This document shows, in pieces, positions 25,289 to 34,466 of a DNA stretch of 64,000 nucleotides. How positions within the stretch are numbered: position 1 is the first letter of the stretch; every line of letters begins with the position of its first letter. The stretch is taken from the NCBI GenBank assembly GCA_052084925.1, contig JBQDEV010000002.1:124001-188000 (forward strand), in the 5' to 3' direction. The translations under genes were made by a program, and so were the position numbers. The notes beneath the pieces were generated by a model. The model saw only the letters and a program-made list of their open reading frames with translations. It was not told the DNA's origin and ran no database searches. The DNA comes from CmP2 sp052084925 (GTDB taxonomy: Bacteria; Actinomycetota; Actinomycetes; Actinomycetales; Micrococcaceae).

Positions 25289-26901
25289 AGCGGAATGTTT
25301 CCGTGTTTGCGTGCCGGACGCGACTCGCGCTTGTTCTGCGTGGCGCGCAGGGCCCGTACCATCTGGACCCGGGTCTCCGACGGCGCGATCACCTGGTCGA
25401 TGTAGCCCAGTTCGGCAGCTTGATACGGGTTGAGCAGCTCGGCTTCATAGTCCTCCACGATCTGGGCCCGCCGGGCGTCGACGTCGCCGCCATCCTCACC
25501 GACGGCCTTGAGCTCGCGGCGGTAGAGGATGTTGACCGCACCCTGGGCTCCCATCACGCCGATCTGGGCGGTGGGCCAGGCCAGATTCACATCCGCGCCC
25601 AGCTTCTTCGAACCCATCACGATGTAGGCGCCGCCATAGGCCTTGCGGGTGATCACGGTGATTTTCGGGACCGTGGCCTCGGCGTAGGCGTAGATGAGCT
25701 TAGCGCCGCGGCGGATGATCCCGTTGAACTCCTGGTCGGTGCCGGGTAGGAAGCCGGGCACATCCACCAGGGTGAGGATCGGGATGTTGAAGGCATCGCA
25801 GAACCGCACGAAGCGTGCGGCCTTCTCCGAGGCCGCGATGTCGAGGGTGCCGGCGTACTGCATCGGCTGGTTGGCCACCACGCCCACGGTGCGTCCCTCA
25901 ACACGTCCCAAACCGCAGATCACGTTGGGCGCGTAGAGCTCCTGGGTCTGCATGAAATGACCCTCATCGACGATCATCTCGATGATGGTGAGCATGTCGT
26001 AGGGCTGATTCGCCGAGTCCGGCACGATGCGGTCTAGTTCGAGGTCGTCCACCGAGATCTCCAGATCTTCGGTGAACGCCACCACGGGGGCCTCTGCCAG
26101 ATTGTTGGCGGGCAGGAATTCCAGCAGGTCTCGCACGTACTCGAAGGCGTCCATCTCGGAGGCCGCCAGGTAGGAAGCGGTCCCGGTGGTGGCGTTGTGC
26201 GAGTTCGCACCGCCCAGGGTCTCCATGTCCACGTCCTCGCCGGTGACGGTCTTGATCACGTCGGGACCGGTGATGAACATGTGCGAGGTCTGATCCACCA
26301 TGATCACGAAGTCGGTGAGCGCGGGGGAGTAGGCCGCCCCGCCGGCGCAGGGGCCCATGATGATGGAGATCTGCGGTACGACGCCGGAGGCCAGCACGTT
26401 ATTGCGGAAGATGTCGGCGAACATCGCCAGCGAGGCAACACCCTCCTGGATGCGCGCGCCGCCGCCGTCGTTGATGCCGATGACCGGGCAGCCGTTGCGG
26501 GCGGCGAATTCCTGGACCTTGACGATCTTCTCGCCGTTGACTTTCGACAGCGACCCGCCGAAGACGGTGAAATCCTGGGAGTAGAGCGCGACCAAGCGCC
26601 CATCGATGGTGCCGTAGCCGGAAACGACACCATCGCCCAGTGGATGCTTGGCGTCCATGCCGAAGGCCGTCGAGCGGTGCACCGCCAATTGATCGAACTC
26701 GACGAACGAGCCCTCGTCGACGAGCATCGCGATCCGCTCGCGGGCCGTGTTCTTACCCCGGTCGTGCTGCCGATCCACCGCGGACTGGCCCGCGGGGACC
26801 TCGGCGGCCTCACGCCGACGGTAGAGATCCTCCAGCTTGCCAGCTGTCGTCGTCAGGTCGGGGGCGGCGTCGAGATCCTGCCGGCTGCTGTCGCTACTCA
26901 C
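25285..26901 (-). CDS. accD: Acyl-CoA carboxylase beta subunit (carboxyltransferase)
   Basis: Carboxyltransferase that moves CO2 from carboxybiotin to acetyl-CoA or propionyl-CoA. It is about 538 residues, with the two crotonase-like halves of the PccB/AccD5 type. The N half has INDGGGARIQEG and GPCAGGAAYSPALTDF (oxyanion loop); the C half has VPGFLPGTDQEF and RKAYGGAYIVMGSK. The GTG at 26901 has GGAG 5 nt upstream and is preferred over the GTG at 26925. It is coupled to accE; the biotin-carrying accC is on the same strand further downstream, and birA diverges. Confidence 0.94.
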   Translation of the reverse strand: MSSDSSRQDLDAAPDLTTTAGKLEDLYRRREAAEVPAGQSAVDRQHDRGKNTARERIAMLVDEGSFVEFDQLAVHRSTAFGMDAKHPLGDGVVSGYGTIDGRLVALYSQDFTVFGGSLSKVNGEKIVKVQEFAARNGCPVIGINDGGGARIQEGVASLAMFADIFRNNVLASGVVPQISIIMGPCAGGAAYSPALTDFVIMVDQTSHMFITGPDVIKTVTGEDVDMETLGGANSHNATTGTASYLAASEMDAFEYVRDLLEFLPANNLAEAPVVAFTEDLEISVDDLELDRIVPDSANQPYDMLTIIEMIVDEGHFMQTQELYAPNVICGLGRVEGRTVGVVANQPMQYAGTLDIAASEKAARFVRFCDAFNIPILTLVDVPGFLPGTDQEFNGIIRRGAKLIYAYAEATVPKITVITRKAYGGAYIVMGSKKLGADVNLAWPTAQIGVMGAQGAVNILYRRELKAVGEDGGDVDARRAQIVEDYEAELLNPYQAAELGYIDQVIAPSETRVQMVRALRATQNKRESRPARKHGNIPL

Positions 26902-27109
26902 ATCAACTCCATTCCGTGCACGCACGGATTTAGACGGTTCGCACTAACGATCACCCAGTCTAGCGCCAGGGCGACCGGTCGCGGTTGTAAGAAACCGCCA
27001 AATTTCGACAGACGGGCTCGATGCGGGCCGCCTCACGGTGGGCGCCCTTCTTCACGCTGCGGGCAGCGGCCGTCCAGCCGTACCGGAGGTCGCACGCAGT
27101 CAGCCTCGC

Positions 27110-27121
27110 TAGGCTGGAGGC
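27110..27121 (+). promoter_or_regulatory. -10-like element of birA
   Basis: TAGGCT (27110-27115) is followed by 6 nt and the birA ATG. A GGAGG lies directly against the ATG, too close to act as a ribosome site, so a leaderless transcript is likely. Confidence 0.45.
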
Positions 27122-28078
27122 ATGGCGCCGCTCTCCACCTCAGACTCCCCACCCGTACCGTCCCGCGAGGGACTGACCTGGCACGACCACACCGCCTCCA
27201 CCCAGGATGTGGTCCTGGAGTATGCCAGCGAGCTGGTCCACGGCGCGGCGATCGCCACCGATGACCAACGCTCCGGTCGGGGGCGCAACGGGCGAACCTG
27301 GCAGGCCGAACGCGGTCAGTCGATCGCGGTGTCGACGTTGCTGCGGCCCGCGACGCTGACTCCGGCGCTGCCAGCACAGCATTGGCCCTGGATCACCCTG
27401 ACCGCGGCCGCCGCCGTCGTGGATCTCGTGCGCGGCTGGGGTGTGCCGGCCGCCGTGAAGTGGCCCAACGATGTCATGATCTACGACGAGGACGGCACCG
27501 GGCGCAAGCTGGCGGGCATTCTCGCTCAGGTCACCGCGGATGCGACCGGGGTGGTGCTGGGGATCGGCCTGAACCGTGACTTCGCCTCCGGGGAGCGGCC
27601 GAGCGAACAGGCAGTAGCCCTGAGTGACTGGATGGATGCCGGCGAACTACCCGAGTCGCAGTCTCTCGCTGAGACCATCAGAGACACAGTGCTGGGTGCT
27701 ATCGAGGGCCTCTCCGGCGGTCCGCGTCCTGCAGAGCGGGTGTCTGCGGTGATGCACACTCTGGGGCAGCGCGTCCGCGCCGAACTGCCCGGCGGCATGA
27801 CCATCATCGGTGCGGCGCGGGGATTAGGGGAATCCGGGACGCTGCTGATCGATGTGGAGCACGTCCGCGGCCCTGAATTCGACGGTGCGTCGAAATCCCC
27901 CGGCGAGCTAGACGAAAAGGCGGAGATTCGTGGAAAGATAGGGACGGGTGAGACCTACGAGGTCTCGGCCGCCGACGTGGTCCATCTGCGACCGCAGTAC
28001 CGTGCCGGTCTGCGAGAGCCAGAGGGCAGCTTCGTGGAAGAATCCGACCGGAACGAAGGGGACAGAGCAGGGGAATGA
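27122..28078 (+). CDS. birA: Biotin-[acetyl-CoA-carboxylase] ligase
   Basis: Makes biotinyl-AMP and attaches biotin to the carrier lysine of AccC-type proteins. It is 318 residues. The catalytic loop is GRGRNGRTW (52-60), the active lysine K113 is in VKWPNDVM, and the C-terminal SH3-like domain follows. No N-terminal winged helix is present, so it is a group I ligase without repressor function. It is divergent from accD, its substrate complex. It heads an operon with 4-bp overlaps into a PH-like membrane protein. Confidence 0.94.
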   Translation: MAPLSTSDSPPVPSREGLTWHDHTASTQDVVLEYASELVHGAAIATDDQRSGRGRNGRTWQAERGQSIAVSTLLRPATLTPALPAQHWPWITLTAAAAVVDLVRGWGVPAAVKWPNDVMIYDEDGTGRKLAGILAQVTADATGVVLGIGLNRDFASGERPSEQAVALSDWMDAGELPESQSLAETIRDTVLGAIEGLSGGPRPAERVSAVMHTLGQRVRAELPGGMTIIGAARGLGESGTLLIDVEHVRGPEFDGASKSPGELDEKAEIRGKIGTGETYEVSAADVVHLRPQYRAGLREPEGSFVEESDRNEGDRAGE

Positions 28079-28674
28079 CCATGGCGCATCGACTGCAGCC
28101 GGGCGAGCAGGTCCGGGTGCGTACCCGGACTCACGCGCGCGGTCTGCTGAAGCCGGCCGCGTGGCTGGTCGTGCTGTGCCTGGCCTCCGGAGTCCTGCAG
28201 GGGTACCTCTCACGGCACGACCTGCCGTTCTGGGTGAGCGACTACCGCGGCGGCTGGCAGGTGACCGGCTACATCGTGCTGGCCCTGCTGCTGTTCCTGG
28301 GCGCGGTGCGCCCGCTGTGGCGGTGGCTGACCCGCGTCACCTACCTGACCACCCTGCGCGTCTCCCAGCGGATCGGCTGGCTGCGTGTGCAGCGACGCTG
28401 GTTGACCCTGGAGGCTATCGAACGGGTGCAGATGCGCCAGAGCCGACGTCAGCGATGGGCTCGACGCGGGGATTTGCAGCTGTGGTCCTACTCCGGACAT
28501 GTCTGGACGCTGCGGAATCTACCGGAGATCCAGCGATTCACTCAGCTGGTCGAAGCCGAGCTCTACTCCGTGCGCGCCCGCTACGGATATGGTTACCCGG
28601 GGGTTGGTCCGAACGGTCCCGCGCCCTACCGCGACTTCAACGACCACAGCTCTGACCCGGGGGTGAGACGATGA
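28075..28674 (+). CDS. PH-like (bacterial YdbS-type) membrane protein
   Basis: A 199-residue protein with a short basic N-terminus, two membrane helices (about 23-43 and 58-80) and a cytoplasmic bacterial PH-like domain that starts after YLTTLRVSQRIGWLRVQ. The C-terminal 35 residues are Tyr/Gly/Pro-rich. Proteins of this type often accompany birA in actinobacteria; their role is not established. It overlaps both neighbours by 4 bp, so birA, this gene and the cyclase are one translational unit. Confidence 0.8.
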   Translation: MTMAHRLQPGEQVRVRTRTHARGLLKPAAWLVVLCLASGVLQGYLSRHDLPFWVSDYRGGWQVTGYIVLALLLFLGAVRPLWRWLTRVTYLTTLRVSQRIGWLRVQRRWLTLEAIERVQMRQSRRQRWARRGDLQLWSYSGHVWTLRNLPEIQRFTQLVEAELYSVRARYGYGYPGVGPNGPAPYRDFNDHSSDPGVRR

Positions 28675-29885
28675 CCGACCAGCACGAGGACGCCGAGACC
28701 GGACCCGTCACCAGGGACCCCGCGCCGACGGCTCCGTTGCCGATCGTGCCGACCACTCCTCCCGGTGCGAGTTCCCCGGATATCGACCCGCAGCCCGCCG
28801 ACATCCGCAAGGTGGCCGAGGAACTGGCTCACGCCGAGGACCCCGCCACCTGGACCCAGGCCATCCGGGTCCTCGACGAGGAGCTCATCGGCGGGCCGCG
28901 CCTGCTCACCCGCCGCGACTTGGCCACCCGGCTCGGCGTCTCCCTGGTCTCCGCCCGCAAACTCTGGCGCGCCCTGGGCTTCCCCAATATCGGAGAGCAC
29001 GAGCGCGTTTTCACCGACCAGGATGCGGCGGCGCTCTCCGGCGTGATCGATCTGGTCCGCCGGGACGTGCTCAACGAGGAGACCGCAATTTCTGTGGCCC
29101 GCTCCATCGGCCAGATGACCGATCGGATGGTCGTGTGGCAGATCGAGGCCCTGGTGGAGGACAAGATCAGCACGCAGCGCTTCAGTGACCCGGAGGCCCG
29201 GCGCGAAGTGGTCAAGCTGATTCCGCAGGTCATGGAGACCATGGAAGAGGTCCTCACCTATTCGTACCGTCGGCAGCTCAATGCGGCGCTGCAGCGGTTG
29301 ACCGTGCGCGTTCAGGCCGGTCTCGACGCCTCGGAAGCGGGCCGTGACGGCACCGAGGACGACGCCCCGCTGCCGCTGGCACGCGCCGTCGGATTCGCCG
29401 ATATGGTCTCTTACACGTCCCTGTCGCGGCAGATGTCGGAGCGAACCCTGGCCCAGATGGTGCAGCGCTTCGAATCCAAATGTGCGGAGATCATTTCCGT
29501 GGGTGGCGGACGACTGGTCAAGACCGTCGGCGACGAAGTGCTCTTCAACGCCGAGACTCCCGAAGCCGGTGCGGAGATTTCCCTGGCCCTGGCCAAGTCC
29601 ATGTCCGAGGATCCGGTGTTGCCCTCGGCGCGGGTCTCATTGGTCTGGGGCCGCGTGCTCTCCCGGCTCGGTGACATCTACGGTCCCACCGTGAACCTGG
29701 CCGCACGACTGACGTCCATCGCGGACCCGGGCACCGTGCTCGTCGATCAACTCACCGCCAGCACGCTGGGGGAGGACGAGCGTTACCTGCTCATCCCACA
29801 GCCTCCGCGCAGCGTCCGCGGCTTCGGTGAGATCCGTCCCTCCATGCTGCTGCGTGGCTCCGGTGAAGGGCTGCAGGTCGACTGA
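28671..29885 (+). CDS. Class III adenylate/guanylate cyclase with N-terminal HTH-like domain
   Basis: A 404-residue soluble nucleotide cyclase. Residues 75-125 (RRDLATRLGVSLVSARKLWR onward) read like a MerR-type helix-turn-helix. A helical regulatory stretch follows to about 230, then the catalytic domain at 238-390. Metal-binding Asp244 (GFADMVSYT) and Asp288 (KTVGDEV), purine-contact Lys284, and transition-state Asn342 and Arg346 (VNLAARL) are all present, so activity is expected. The layout resembles mycobacterial Rv2212-type cyclases; cAMP is the likely product. Its stop shares a base with the start of a PP2C phosphatase gene. Confidence 0.88.
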   Translation: MTDQHEDAETGPVTRDPAPTAPLPIVPTTPPGASSPDIDPQPADIRKVAEELAHAEDPATWTQAIRVLDEELIGGPRLLTRRDLATRLGVSLVSARKLWRALGFPNIGEHERVFTDQDAAALSGVIDLVRRDVLNEETAISVARSIGQMTDRMVVWQIEALVEDKISTQRFSDPEARREVVKLIPQVMETMEEVLTYSYRRQLNAALQRLTVRVQAGLDASEAGRDGTEDDAPLPLARAVGFADMVSYTSLSRQMSERTLAQMVQRFESKCAEIISVGGGRLVKTVGDEVLFNAETPEAGAEISLALAKSMSEDPVLPSARVSLVWGRVLSRLGDIYGPTVNLAARLTSIADPGTVLVDQLTASTLGEDERYLLIPQPPRSVRGFGEIRPSMLLRGSGEGLQVD

Positions 29886-30649
29886 TGACGACCCACGACT
29901 ACCGGTACCGTGCCGGTGCCGCCACCGATGTCGGGCGCCGACGCGAACTCAATGAGGACTCCCTGCTGGTCATGGCCGATCTGTTCGCCGTCGCCGATGG
30001 CATGGGCGGGCATGACGCCGGCGAAGTCGCCTCCAGCAGCTGCGTACAGTCGATGCGCGAGATGCGCCAGGACATGGCAGCCGCCGACCCGGAGCAGACC
30101 ATGGACATGGAAGCGCTGCGCTCGATGATCGGTTCGGCCAACACCTCGGTGCTGGTGGCCGGGCAGGGCCGGGCCGGAACCACGCTGACCCTGTTCGCCG
30201 GGATCCACCACGAGGACCCGGCCGGCTCCAGTGCGCTCGCCGTCGCCAATGTGGGCGACTCGCGTGCCTACTGGTACCAGGCCTCCGCCGATCAGCTCGT
30301 CCAGGTCACCGAAGATCATTCGGCGGTCCAGGAGCTCGTCAACCGCGGCATCATCACCGCCGAGGAGGCCCGGGAGCATCCTGATCGCAATGTCATCACC
30401 CGGGCGGTGGGCACCAGCCCGCATATCGCCGCCGACGTCGCCGTGCTGCGGCCTGAACCGGGGGACCGGTTCCTGCTGTGCTCCGACGGGCTGACGAATG
30501 AGGTCTCCGACGACGACCTGGCCTTCGCCATCTCCTCGGGCGACGACCTCGACGAGATCGCCCAGGACCTGGTGGATCAGGCGAACGACGCCGGGGGACG
30601 GGACAACATCACCGTCGTCATTGTGGAGATTCTCAGCGGAAGAAGCTGA
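29885..30649 (+). CDS. PP2C-family serine/threonine phosphatase
   Basis: A 254-residue metal-dependent phosphatase. Conserved acidic metal ligands are visible at Asp25 (ELNEDSLLV), Asp38-Gly39 (AVADGMGGHD), Asp in LLCSDGLTNEV and Asp in GRDNITVVIVE. No membrane segment is present, unlike PstP, so it is cytosolic. It would remove phosphates placed by Hanks-type kinases, but none is in the window. Coupled translation with the cyclase suggests a joint signalling role. The last 17 bp overlap the convergent permease gene. Confidence 0.9.
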   Translation: MTTHDYRYRAGAATDVGRRRELNEDSLLVMADLFAVADGMGGHDAGEVASSSCVQSMREMRQDMAAADPEQTMDMEALRSMIGSANTSVLVAGQGRAGTTLTLFAGIHHEDPAGSSALAVANVGDSRAYWYQASADQLVQVTEDHSAVQELVNRGIITAEEAREHPDRNVITRAVGTSPHIAADVAVLRPEPGDRFLLCSDGLTNEVSDDDLAFAISSGDDLDEIAQDLVDQANDAGGRDNITVVIVEILSGRS

Positions 30650-31883
30650 GCAGGATCCCGCCGACCGCCACGACGCCGGCGATCACCACGAACACGTTCG
30701 AGGCAGCGCCCCGGAAACGTTCCAGAGCGGGCACCTTGTGGATGGCGTACATCGGCATCAGGTAGAGCACCGCGGCAATCACCGGGCCGGCCAGTGATTC
30801 GATGAGCGTCAGGATGCTCGGGTTGAGCACTCCGGCCAGCCAGGTCGTGACGATCAGGAAGACGCTCACCCCGATCCGCACACCGCGTTCGGTGAACCGC
30901 TGGCGCCGATCCACCATGGTGGTCACAATGCCCGCGGCACCTTCGGCAGCACCCAACCAGTGACCGAAGAACGACGAGGCGATCGCGGTGATGGCCACTG
31001 CCGGGCCAAGCCAGGCGATCAGCGGCACGCCCATCACGTTGGCCAGATGCGAGAGCACCGGAATATTGGCGTCCTTGGCTTCCTGCAGGCCCTCGGGCCC
31101 CAACGCCAACACGCAGGACCACACGAAGCCCATGGTGAAGACCACCAGCAGCACCGCGGTGACCCGCAACACCGAGGCTGCCTTGTCTGCAGCGGCGTCG
31201 CCGTAGCGTGCGCGCATCGCGACCGAGAACTGGGAGATCGCGGGCGAGTGATTGAAGGAAAAGATCAGCACGGGCAACATCAGCCACAGCGACAGTGAGA
31301 AATCGCCGATGGCAGGGAAAGCGCCGAATCCGTCGAAAGTCCACGAGGGGATCAGCAGCACGGTCACCGCGAAGAGCACCAGGATCAGCGGGTAGACCAC
31401 CCACTGGGTCACCACCAGCATCACGCGCTGCCCGGCGAGCATGACGGCGGACATGGCCAGCACCAGCACGGCCGACAGGAGCCAGCGCGGCCACGGTTCC
31501 AGGCCCAGCTGGTTCACCATCAGTGAGTCGACGGTGTTGGTGATCCCCACCCCATAGATCAGCACGATCGGGTAGATGGCCAGGAAGTAGAGCACCGTGA
31601 CAAGGCGCCCGGCCGTCTCGCCGAAGTAGTCGCGCACCACCTCGGTGATGTCGCGGTCAGGATGCGGTGACGCCGCCACCATCCGGGAGAGGCCGCGGTG
31701 GGAGAAGTACGTCATCGGACCGATCAGCAGGGTCGCGATCAGCAGCGGCCACAGCCCGCCCAGCCCGGCGTTCATGGGCAGGAACAGGATGCCTGCACCC
31801 ACGGCGGTGCCGAACAGACTGATCGTCCAACTGGTGTCGAGGCGGTTCCAGCGCGGTGCGGTCTGTGTCGGGGATGCTGACAT
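30633..31883 (-). CDS. HAAAP/SdaC-type amino-acid permease
   Basis: A 416-residue carrier with about eleven membrane helices. It has the start typical of the hydroxy/aromatic amino-acid permease family, WTISLFGTAVGAGILFLPMN, which resembles the serine transporter SdaC. Proton-coupled uptake of serine, threonine or an aromatic amino acid is expected; the substrate is not resolved. The ATG at 31883 has AGGAG upstream; the frame extends to 32012 without a ribosome site. It is divergent from ligA. Confidence 0.87.
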   Translation of the reverse strand: MSASPTQTAPRWNRLDTSWTISLFGTAVGAGILFLPMNAGLGGLWPLLIATLLIGPMTYFSHRGLSRMVAASPHPDRDITEVVRDYFGETAGRLVTVLYFLAIYPIVLIYGVGITNTVDSLMVNQLGLEPWPRWLLSAVLVLAMSAVMLAGQRVMLVVTQWVVYPLILVLFAVTVLLIPSWTFDGFGAFPAIGDFSLSLWLMLPVLIFSFNHSPAISQFSVAMRARYGDAAADKAASVLRVTAVLLVVFTMGFVWSCVLALGPEGLQEAKDANIPVLSHLANVMGVPLIAWLGPAVAITAIASSFFGHWLGAAEGAAGIVTTMVDRRQRFTERGVRIGVSVFLIVTTWLAGVLNPSILTLIESLAGPVIAAVLYLMPMYAIHKVPALERFRGAASNVFVVIAGVVAVGGILLSFFR

Positions 31884-31991
31884 CGTGTTCTCCTGATGGT
31901 CGTGCGGCACGGAAAACAGTAGACCACGACATCCACTCTCAGAGCGAACGCACCGTGGCAGAGAACCCGTCGAGAAGCATGGCATCCGCGC

Positions 31992-32004
31992 TAAGCTGGG
32001 CAGA
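31992..32004 (+). promoter_or_regulatory. -10-like element of ligA
   Basis: TAAGCT (31992-31997) then 7 nt to the GTG start of ligA, with no Shine-Dalgarno. A leaderless transcript is likely. Confidence 0.45.
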
Positions 32005-34329
32005 GTGAGCACCGATACCCCGAACCCGTCGATCTCCGAACCCCGCGATCAGGACATTCCCGATCATGATCTGCGCGAGGACTACGAGCAGTTGATGGAG
32101 CAGGTGCGCCATCACCGCACCGCGTACTACCAGAATGACGCCCCCGAGGTTTCCGACGCCGAGTTCGACGACCTCTTCCGCCGTCTCGAGGACCTCGAGG
32201 CGCTGCACCCGGAGATCGTCTCCAACGATTCGCCCACCCAGGAAGTCGGCGGTGATGTCTCCGCAGCGTTCGCCCCCGTGGAGCACCTGGCCCGGATGTA
32301 CTCACTCGAGGACGTCTTCTCCCTGGACGAGCTGCGCACCTGGTTCCACCGTGCTGCCGGGTCACTCCAGCAGATTCGTCCCGGGGTGCAGCCCGGCTGG
32401 CTGGCCGAGGTGAAGATCGACGGGCTGGCCATCAACCTGCTCTACCGTGACGGTGAGCTCGTGCGTGCGGCCACCCGCGGCGACGGCGTGACCGGTGAGG
32501 ACGTCACCCACAACGTGCTCACGATCAAGGACATCCCCACCCGGCTCACCGGGGACAACATCCCGGCCGAGGTCGAGGTGCGCGGTGAAATCTTCATGCG
32601 CAGCCAGGATTTCCGTGACTTCAACACCCAGCGCGCCGACGCTGGGCTGCCGCCCTTCGCCAACCCGCGCAATGCGGCTGCAGGGTCGTTGCGACAGAAG
32701 GATCCGGAACAGACCGCGAAACGCCCGCTGACGATGTTCGTGCACGGCATCGGCGCCCAACAGGGCCTCACCATCGGCTCGCAGCACGAGGCCTATGAGC
32801 AGTTGGCCGCCTGGGGGCTGCCCACCAGCCCGTATAGCGTGCTCGTCGACGGCGACACCGAGACCGACCCGGAGGCCTCGAAGCCGCTGGCGCGCCTGCT
32901 GGAGTTCATCGCCGAACGCGGCGAACAACGCCACGACCTGATCCACGAGATCGACGGCATCGTCATCAAGGTCGACGACTTCGGGCTCCAGGCCCAACTC
33001 GGCCACACCTCCCGCACCCCGCGCTGGGCGGTCGCCTACAAGTACCCGCCCGAAGAGGTGCACACTCGCCTGCTCGACATCAAAGTCAACGTAGGACGCA
33101 CCGGGCGCGTCACCCCCTACGCCGTGATGGAACCGGTACTCGTCGCCGGGTCCACCGTCTCGATGGCCACGCTGCACAACCAAGACGTGGTCCGCGCCAA
33201 GAACGTGAAGATCGGCGACACCGTGGTGCTGCGCAAAGCCGGTGATGTCATTCCCGAGATCGTCGGCCCGGTGTTGCCACTGCGCGAACAGCACGAGCGC
33301 GACGGGGAACTGCGCGACTTCGTGATGCCCACCGAGTGTCCCTCCTGCGGGGAGCCGCTGGCGCCGGCCAAGGAAGGCGACGTCGACCTGCGCTGCCTCA
33401 ATGCCCACCGTTGCCCGGCGCAGCTGACCGGGCGCATCGAGCATGCCGGCTCCCGCGGCGCCTTCGATATCGAGGCATTGGGTGAGGAAGCCGCCACCTG
33501 GCTCACCAACGGTCCGGGGGAGGACCCGGCCGAGAATCACGGACACGTCCAGCCTGCTGGTGAGGGCGTCATCACCGCCGACGCGCAGCTCTTCGACCTG
33601 GCCGCTGACGGCGACGAGGAGCTCAAGCAGCGCCTCGCCGAAGTGCGCGTCTGGCGGGAGAAGCGCAGCAAAGGCCAGGGAACCGGTGCCTGGGATCTGG
33701 TTCCGTACTTCTACACCAAGGCCACGGTCAAAACCCCGTCGAAGCCCACCGCTAATACCGTCAAGCTCTTCGAAGAGCTGGAGAAGGCCAAGTCCCAGCC
33801 GCTGTGGCGCGTCCTCGTGGCGCTGTCGATCCGCCACGTGGGCCCCACCGCCGCCCGCGCGCTCGCCGGTGCCTTCGGTTCGCTGCCGCAGTTGCAGGCC
33901 ACCGCTCTGGATGAAGAGAATGGGCTGCAACGACTTTCCGACGTCGACGGCGTGGGCCCCACCATTGCCGAGGCGGTGTCCGAGTGGTTCCGTGACGAGG
34001 TCAATCGCACCACCGTCGAGCGCTGGGACGCGGCCGGGGTCCGGATGGAAGACGAGGTGGATGAATCCGTCGCCAAGACTCTCGAGGGAATGACCGTGGT
34101 GGTCACCGGGTCGCTGCAGAACTACACCCGCGACTCAGCGAAGGAAGCGATTATCTCCCGCGGTGGCAAAGCCTCCGGGTCCGTGTCGAAGAAGACCGAC
34201 TACGTGGTCGCCGGTGAGAACGCGGGTTCGAAACTCGACAAGGCAGAATCTCTGGGACTCACGGTGCTCGACGAGGACGGCTTCACCGCGCTACTGGCCG
34301 AGGGGCCGGGCGAGGCTGTTGCTGAATGA
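32005..34329 (+). CDS. ligA: NAD-dependent DNA ligase
   Basis: Seals nicks in replication and repair using NAD. The protein is 774 residues, about 100 longer than E. coli LigA. Domain Ia (YYQNDAPEVSDAEFDDL), the adenylation Lys137 in EVKIDG, the OB fold, a four-Cys zinc finger (CPSCGEPL with CLNAHRCPAQ), the helix-hairpin-helix region and a C-terminal BRCT domain are in order. The extra length is mostly an insertion at about residues 500-580, between the zinc finger and the HhH region, rich in acidic and polar residues. It marks the edge before the low-GC patch. Confidence 0.96.
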   Translation: MSTDTPNPSISEPRDQDIPDHDLREDYEQLMEQVRHHRTAYYQNDAPEVSDAEFDDLFRRLEDLEALHPEIVSNDSPTQEVGGDVSAAFAPVEHLARMYSLEDVFSLDELRTWFHRAAGSLQQIRPGVQPGWLAEVKIDGLAINLLYRDGELVRAATRGDGVTGEDVTHNVLTIKDIPTRLTGDNIPAEVEVRGEIFMRSQDFRDFNTQRADAGLPPFANPRNAAAGSLRQKDPEQTAKRPLTMFVHGIGAQQGLTIGSQHEAYEQLAAWGLPTSPYSVLVDGDTETDPEASKPLARLLEFIAERGEQRHDLIHEIDGIVIKVDDFGLQAQLGHTSRTPRWAVAYKYPPEEVHTRLLDIKVNVGRTGRVTPYAVMEPVLVAGSTVSMATLHNQDVVRAKNVKIGDTVVLRKAGDVIPEIVGPVLPLREQHERDGELRDFVMPTECPSCGEPLAPAKEGDVDLRCLNAHRCPAQLTGRIEHAGSRGAFDIEALGEEAATWLTNGPGEDPAENHGHVQPAGEGVITADAQLFDLAADGDEELKQRLAEVRVWREKRSKGQGTGAWDLVPYFYTKATVKTPSKPTANTVKLFEELEKAKSQPLWRVLVALSIRHVGPTAARALAGAFGSLPQLQATALDEENGLQRLSDVDGVGPTIAEAVSEWFRDEVNRTTVERWDAAGVRMEDEVDESVAKTLEGMTVVVTGSLQNYTRDSAKEAIISRGGKASGSVSKKTDYVVAGENAGSKLDKAESLGLTVLDEDGFTALLAEGPGEAVAE

Positions 34330-34466
34330 TCAGCCCTGCGCTGCGAAAACTCGTACAAAGCACCGTCGAGCATGCTAAGTAGTGGAACGACGGCGATACC
34401 CACACCGTGGTCCGTTCGAACACGCATCAGTTTCGGCCGGTCAATCAGAGCTACTCTTCGAGGCGA

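Noticed and set aside
32362..33930. A 522-codon frame antisense to ligA
   Set aside because: Shadow of the conserved ligA coding frame.
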